A DNA stretch of 64,000 nucleotides from Selenihalanaerobacter shriftii. GTDB taxonomy: Bacteria > Bacillota > Halanaerobiia > Halobacteroidales > Acetohalobiaceae. Below the pieces are notes generated by a model. The model was not told the origin of the DNA and made no database searches. It was given only the letters and a program-made list of their open reading frames with translations. This document shows, piece by piece, positions 59,936 to 64,000 of this stretch; position 1 is the first letter of the stretch; each line of letters begins with the position of its first letter. A program made the position numbers and the translations under genes. The stretch lies in assembly GCF_900167185.1 (NCBI RefSeq), contig NZ_FUWM01000006.1:124001-188000 (forward strand), read 5' to 3'.

Positions 59936-60607
59936 TTACAAATTATTTATTGTCGCCTCAACTATAATTAAATCTTTATCTTTAATTTTAAGCCAACCTG
60001 CTTCCTGTAACTTATTTAACGTTCTAGTCATACTCTCCCGAGAAGTACCAGCTAAGTTGGCTAATTCATGATGAGTTAAGTATTGTTTAATTAAAACACC
60101 ATCTTTCACTTTTTCTCCTTTCTCCTTAGCTAACTTGATTAAAAGCTCTTTAATTCTTTCTGTTACCGATTTAAAATGTGCATTTCCTAACTGACGATTA
60201 GTTTCCCTTAGCCTTCGACTCAATACTGCTATAACCTTACTTCCTATCTGAGGATAGCTATGTAACACTTGCAAAAAATCCTGACGATGAATCGATAATA
60301 GCTCAACATCTTCTAACACTTGAGCCGTTGCCGAGCGCAAGCCCCCGTCCAAAAGAGACATCTCGCCAAAGAAATCTCCTTTTTCTAAGATAGCCAAAGT
60401 CTTTTCCCGACCACTGGTTGATATTTTACTCACCTTTACCATACCATCTAAGATTAGATAAATTGCATCACCTGCATCATCTTCAAAGAATAGAATCCTA
60501 TCTGCTTCTTCTTCCTTAAACATAGTTATCTTCTCTATCTCTTTTAATTCGCTATTAGATAAATCAGAAAAAAGTGGAATCTTTGATAAAAAATCCATTT
60601 TTACCAT
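59936..60607 (-). CDS. crp: CRP/FNR-family cAMP-responsive regulator
   Basis: A 223-residue regulator: cyclic-nucleotide-binding domain (about 10-125) and C-terminal winged helix (about 145-220). The phosphate-binding cassette GEMSLLDGGLRSATA keeps G81, E82, R91 and S92, which bind cAMP in E. coli CRP. The recognition helix TSRESMTRTL keeps Arg-Glu...Arg (190, 191, 195), the residues that read TGTGA. No FNR-type cysteine cluster. It follows the FecR-like gene and the cyclase gene in one operon. Two matching DNA sites are in the window. Confidence 0.93.
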   Translation of the reverse strand: MVKMDFLSKIPLFSDLSNSELKEIEKITMFKEEEADRILFFEDDAGDAIYLILDGMVKVSKISTSGREKTLAILEKGDFFGEMSLLDGGLRSATAQVLEDVELLSIHRQDFLQVLHSYPQIGSKVIAVLSRRLRETNRQLGNAHFKSVTERIKELLIKLAKEKGEKVKDGVLIKQYLTHHELANLAGTSRESMTRTLNKLQEAGWLKIKDKDLIIVEATINNL

Positions 60608-60629
60608 CTAAGTCACCTCCATTATCCTG

Positions 60630-61622
60630 CTACATTCTCCCACCGCCACTACTTCCTCTATCATGATCTCTATCTCTGTCATGATCTCTGTCTCTGTCAT
60701 ACTCTCTTTGCCTATCTTCATCACTTCCAAAGAATTTATCTTCCTTATCCTTATTTTTTATATTATCTTTCTCTTTATCTATTTTATCTTTATTATCTTT
60801 TGCATCTTTATCCCTCTTTATTTTATCAGTACTTTTTTTATTATTCTTATTTTTATTATTCTCTCTATCTTTTTTATTCTTATTAGTATCTTTTCTTTTA
60901 TCTTTCTCCTGCTTTAACTCTTTTTTAATCTTTTTCTTCCTATTTTTAGCCCACTCTTTACTCTCTTTAACCCAATCTTTAACTTTCTGCCATTCCTTGT
61001 GATTATTCTTAACCTTCTTTACTTTCTTTAAATCACCTTGCCGATTAACATGCAGACGCTGATCTCTAAGAACCATCTTATTATCTTTCTTACTAGAAAC
61101 TGCTACTTTTCCTTCTTGAACTGAAACATCTGTCTCTTTATTATCACTAACCTTGACACTAAAGAGTGTACCTCGTACGCCAGCTACTGCATTAGGAGTT
61201 CTAACTTTAAACCTAGTAACTTCAGATAATGAATCTATAGTCTTTATCCAAGCCTGACCTAACTTTAACTCTAAGGTCTGTTCCCTTAAATAAGGAGAAT
61301 TCCCCTCACCTTCTTTACCGGCAATTATTTCTGCGTTACTCTTTTCCTCTACTAACACCCTAGTCCCATTTATAAACTCCAATTCTAATTGACTATCTTC
61401 TTTTGTTATAATAAAATCTCCAGCTTTTAACTTAGATCCTGATTCTAAACCCTTCCATAACCAAAATTTCCACCAATCCTTAGCTGGCCGATACTTAACT
61501 TCACCTTTAACCCCAATTACCTTTGCTTCAACATCTTTAACCACTCTATCTTCTTGAGCATATCCACCTAACTGCACACTTAATAAAACTAAAATTAAAC
61601 AGCCTAATACTATTTTTTTCAT
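60630..61622 (-). CDS. FecR-domain protein with Lys-rich linker and Asp/Arg tail
   Basis: About 330 residues, start ATG 61622. A signal peptide (about 1-23) is followed by a FecR-type domain (about 35-190, SKLKAGDFIITKEDSQLELEFINGTRVLVEEKS and VRTPNAVAGVRGTLFSVKV), then 90 residues of Lys/Asp/Asn-rich linker and a C-terminal tail of Asp-Arg/His-Asp repeats ending GSSGGGRM. FecR domains next to CHASE2 cyclases are common and seem to act as envelope sensors. It lies 8 bases after the cyclase gene. Confidence 0.85.
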   Translation of the reverse strand: MKKIVLGCLILVLLSVQLGGYAQEDRVVKDVEAKVIGVKGEVKYRPAKDWWKFWLWKGLESGSKLKAGDFIITKEDSQLELEFINGTRVLVEEKSNAEIIAGKEGEGNSPYLREQTLELKLGQAWIKTIDSLSEVTRFKVRTPNAVAGVRGTLFSVKVSDNKETDVSVQEGKVAVSSKKDNKMVLRDQRLHVNRQGDLKKVKKVKNNHKEWQKVKDWVKESKEWAKNRKKKIKKELKQEKDKRKDTNKNKKDRENNKNKNNKKSTDKIKRDKDAKDNKDKIDKEKDNIKNKDKEDKFFGSDEDRQREYDRDRDHDRDRDHDRGSSGGGRM

Positions 61623-61627
61623 TAACC

Positions 61628-63394
61628 TCAACCCCTCATTGATTTTAAATTATAAATTTCAAACTCTCCCTCTTTTCCTTTTAATTCAACTTTTCTTGAG
61701 CTTTCTGCTGTGAATTTAGATTCTAATAATTTATAATCTTTAGTAGTTATTAAAATTTCTTCCGACCTAGCTATTTCTTCTAATCTAGCTGCTAAATTAA
61801 CAGCATCTCCAATAACAGTATAATCCATTCTCTCCTTTGAACCAATGTTGCCAGCTACTACTTCTCCTTGACTAATTCCAATTCCCACAGCTAAATCATC
61901 ATCTATATTTTGAGTAATTTCTCTAATCTCTAATGCAGCTTCTATTGCTTTCTCTAAATGTTTTTCATCTGTTAAGGGAGCACCAAAAACAGCCATTATA
62001 CCGTCACCAATATATTTATCTAACATACCATCATAAATAAGAATATTCCTTGTCATTACTGATAAGTACTGATTAACCTTATTAACTACCTCTTCTGGAG
62101 TGTGATCTTCAGTATATGCTGTAAAGCCTCTAATATCCGCAAATAAGATTGTAACCTGTTGTCTTTGACCACCTAATTTAATCTGTTCAGGATTCTTTAA
62201 AATTTCATTGACCAACTCTTCAGGTAAGTAGTGAGCAAAACTCTCTTTAAGTTGCATCTGTTTTTGATCAGCAAAAAAGTAATGATAACCTAGAGCAACT
62301 AAATAAATCATTACTATATTAAATAGGATCGGCATTACCTTTAACCATAAAGCATATTGAATAAATAAGTAAAGACTTAGTAATATGAAAAATATAAATT
62401 CAATCAATAAGATAATTACCCCTATCTTAGGTCTTCTATACACGAAGAAATAAGAATTTATAAGTCCAATTATCAAAACTATTAAAGATATTAACGTAAA
62501 ATTTAATTTATTTATTGTATTTTTATCTAAAAGTGTCTGAATGATGTTAGCATGAATCTCTACACCATACATAGGTCCAAAGATGGAATAAGGAGTTAAG
62601 TACTTATCTCCTAAAGCCGGTGCCATAGCCCCTATCAAAATGATTTTATCTTCAACTAGTTCTTTAGAAAAATCATTATTTAACACTTCATAATAAGAAA
62701 GTTTCGGGAAACTCTGCGATGGTCCTACATAATTAATTAACCCTGTTTTGGTTAAATTATTATCTTCAATATCATCATACTCAGTAATAATTTGATAACT
62801 AAGTGGTAAATAATCTTTTTTCGACTTATTAACAGTAGGAAGTTTCCTAACTAATCCATCCCTATCAATGATTAAATTAATATATCCTAAATCAGTAGCT
62901 TCTCTTCCTAATTTTTTAAAGGGTAATTTAACTCCCTTAATTTCAATATTATCTTCTTTAAATCTAAGCCAACTTCGTTCAATCTCTAAATCCAAAACAG
63001 CAGGATAGATAATCTTCCTAGCTTCTTTTGTAGCTTGAATTAACTCTTTATCAGCTGAATTATTCTCCACATTTTCTTCATTAAAAATAAAATCAACACC
63101 GATAACCTTAGCTCCAGCATCTGTTAAATTTCTAATCACTTTAGCATGTAACTTTCTAGAAAAAGGCCAGTTCCCTAAATTAGATAATGACATCTGATCA
63201 ACTGCAACTAATGTAATATCTGACTCTTGCTTTTCAAACTGTTCACTAAATAAATGTTTAGCTATAAATCTATAATCTAAAGTTATTAGTTCTAAATTAG
63301 AAAAAAAGCCTATATAAAAGAAGGTAATGATTAAGAAACTAACAGTAACTCCAACTTTAATCCATAATTTTCTTCCTTTTAACTGCATTATCAT
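61628..63394 (-). CDS. CHASE2-domain class III adenylate cyclase
   Basis: A 588-residue membrane enzyme. A first membrane segment (about 14-32), an extracytosolic CHASE2 sensor (about 40-290), three membrane segments (about 298-370) and a C-terminal cyclase domain (about 410-588) are seen. Metal aspartates are D420 (FADIRGFT) and D464 (YIGDGIMAVFG). K460 and T526 at the purine-selecting positions fit ATP rather than GTP, and R537 is the transition-state arginine. It should make cAMP in response to an envelope signal. Its operon partner crp has cAMP-binding residues. Confidence 0.93.
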   Translation of the reverse strand: MIMQLKGRKLWIKVGVTVSFLIITFFYIGFFSNLELITLDYRFIAKHLFSEQFEKQESDITLVAVDQMSLSNLGNWPFSRKLHAKVIRNLTDAGAKVIGVDFIFNEENVENNSADKELIQATKEARKIIYPAVLDLEIERSWLRFKEDNIEIKGVKLPFKKLGREATDLGYINLIIDRDGLVRKLPTVNKSKKDYLPLSYQIITEYDDIEDNNLTKTGLINYVGPSQSFPKLSYYEVLNNDFSKELVEDKIILIGAMAPALGDKYLTPYSIFGPMYGVEIHANIIQTLLDKNTINKLNFTLISLIVLIIGLINSYFFVYRRPKIGVIILLIEFIFFILLSLYLFIQYALWLKVMPILFNIVMIYLVALGYHYFFADQKQMQLKESFAHYLPEELVNEILKNPEQIKLGGQRQQVTILFADIRGFTAYTEDHTPEEVVNKVNQYLSVMTRNILIYDGMLDKYIGDGIMAVFGAPLTDEKHLEKAIEAALEIREITQNIDDDLAVGIGISQGEVVAGNIGSKERMDYTVIGDAVNLAARLEEIARSEEILITTKDYKLLESKFTAESSRKVELKGKEGEFEIYNLKSMRG

Positions 63395-63489
63395 CTTATC
63401 TCCTTCTTATTTTTATTTAAACTTCTTCTCGGTTACTAGGTTCTATCTATATCCCTCCTTTTCCTTCCCAAACTTTAAAATAATTTTAT

Positions 63490-63539
63490 GGCAAAATAAA
63501 ACAAAGGCCAATATATCTCTTCAAAGATGTATTGACCTT
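63490..63539 (-). terminator. Terminator of the NuoE-like gene
   Basis: AAGGTCAATA and TATTGGCCTT pair with a CATCTT/GAGAT inner stem and are followed by TGTTTTATTTT. It separates this gene from the cyclase operon. Confidence 0.75.
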
Positions 63540-63569
63540 CTTTAACTATTAAGTTATATATTAAATTTT

Positions 63570-64000
63570 TTATTTTCTATACTTATCCAAAATTTCAGGG
63601 ATTTGGTCTGGAGTTAAACGACCATAAACATCATCATTAATAGTTATAACCGGTGCTAAACCACAAGCTCCAATACACCGCGTTTGCACTAAAGTAAATT
63701 TACGATCAGGTGTTGTCTCACCAACATTAACATCTAATTCTTTTTCAATTTCCTCAATTAACTTACCAGCTCCTTTAACATAGCAAGCTGTTCCCATACA
63801 GACTCCAATCTTATATTCACCTTGTGGAGTAGTTGAAAAATGAGAATAGAAGGTAACTACTCCATATACCTCATTAGGAGAGATCTCTAAGCCTCTAGCT
63901 ATATAAGTTTGAACTTCTTCTGGTAAGTATTTAAATATTTTCTGGGCTTCATGTAAGACCGGAATTAATGCTCCTGGTTCTCCTTTGTATTTATTTATTA
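63570..64000 (-). CDS. NuoE-like [2Fe-2S] subunit of an NADH-linked dehydrogenase or hydrogenase, 5' end outside window
   Basis: The open frame reaches the window end (143 codons visible). Thioredoxin-like NuoE/HndA protein: helical ALIPVLHEAQKIFKYLPEEV, then GVVTFYSHF, and the four [2Fe-2S] cysteines in VCMGTAC (C-x4-C) and CIGAC (C-x3-C). In Clostridia such subunits belong to NAD(P)-linked or electron-bifurcating [FeFe]-hydrogenases or to complex-I-like modules. It is the last gene of its transcript, so the partner genes are to the right of the window. An internal ATG at 63797 is not the true start. Confidence 0.92.
   Translation of the reverse strand, partial: INKYKGEPGALIPVLHEAQKIFKYLPEEVQTYIARGLEISPNEVYGVVTFYSHFSTTPQGEYKIGVCMGTACYVKGAGKLIEEIEKELDVNVGETTPDRKFTLVQTRCIGACGLAPVITINDDVYGRLTPDQIPEILDKYRK

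Noticed and set aside
60663-60917. Plus-strand hydrophobic open frame that looks like a membrane protein
   Set aside because: It is antisense to the Lys/Asp-rich tail of the FecR-domain gene; AAA/GAT codons read backwards give Phe/Ile runs.

Overview
The window looks like chromosomal DNA of a low-GC, diderm, probably spore-forming Firmicute, most likely Halanaerobiales/Halobacteroidaceae. The gene order follows the comF-flagellin-hpf-secA-prfB block known from Bacillus. A sporulation-type SigH is present. A Tad pilus locus includes an outer-membrane secretin, which implies two membranes. No 16S rRNA lies in the window, so the genus is inferred. Almost every gene is on the minus strand, so transcription runs from high to low coordinates.

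Layout, high to low. 63.6-64 kb: the end of a NuoE-like [2Fe-2S] subunit. 58.7-63.4 kb: a cAMP signalling group of CHASE2 adenylate cyclase, FecR-domain protein with an Asp/Arg tail, CRP-family regulator and DegS-like kinase. 49.6-58.6 kb: a complete Tad/Flp pilus locus whose CpaE ATPase carries an N-terminal receiver domain. 44.1-49.6 kb: DUF192, a DUF362 ferredoxin, sigH, comFA, comFC and yvyF. 33-44 kb: the late flagellar genes flgM, flgN, flgK, flgL, DUF6470, fliW, csrA, hag, fliD, fliS, a fliT-like gene and a Maf-type glycosyltransferase.

14.4-32.3 kb is a flagellin-glycan island. Recognisable CMP-legionaminic acid genes (legF, legI, legG, legB, legC and a ptmE-like gene) enclose a module of eight unusual genes: deacetylase, acyltransferase-like, FkbM methyltransferase, B12-type radical SAM, Gfo/Idh oxidoreductase, AMP-ligase, acyl carrier protein and a DAHP-synthase relative with altered substrate-binding motifs. 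A formyltransferase and a sulfotransferase complete it. I infer that the island makes an acylated, possibly methylated and sulfated nonulosonate that Maf attaches to flagellin.

13.2-14.4 kb holds FlaG, a YjfB-like protein and a coiled-coil protein. 10.9-13.3 kb holds larE, larB and a short larC for the nickel-pincer cofactor. At 10.5-10.9 kb I find a strongly structured, apparently stand-alone ncRNA with its own promoter and terminator that I cannot assign to a family. 6.2-10.4 kb holds a polar amino-acid ABC transporter with two tandem binding proteins, interrupted by a secreted Asp/Arg-repeat protein. 0-6 kb holds a cold-shock protein, hpf, secA, prfB (programmed +1 frameshift) and two envelope proteins.

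Regulatory links visible in the DNA: two almost identical CRP-type palindromes tie the cyclase/CRP group to degS and to the distant Asp/Arg-repeat gene, where the site is centred about 41.5 bp upstream of the predicted start of transcription. A GGA-loop hairpin in the hag leader, next to csrA and fliW, fits the CsrA-FliW-flagellin circuit. Three transporter promoters share one architecture.
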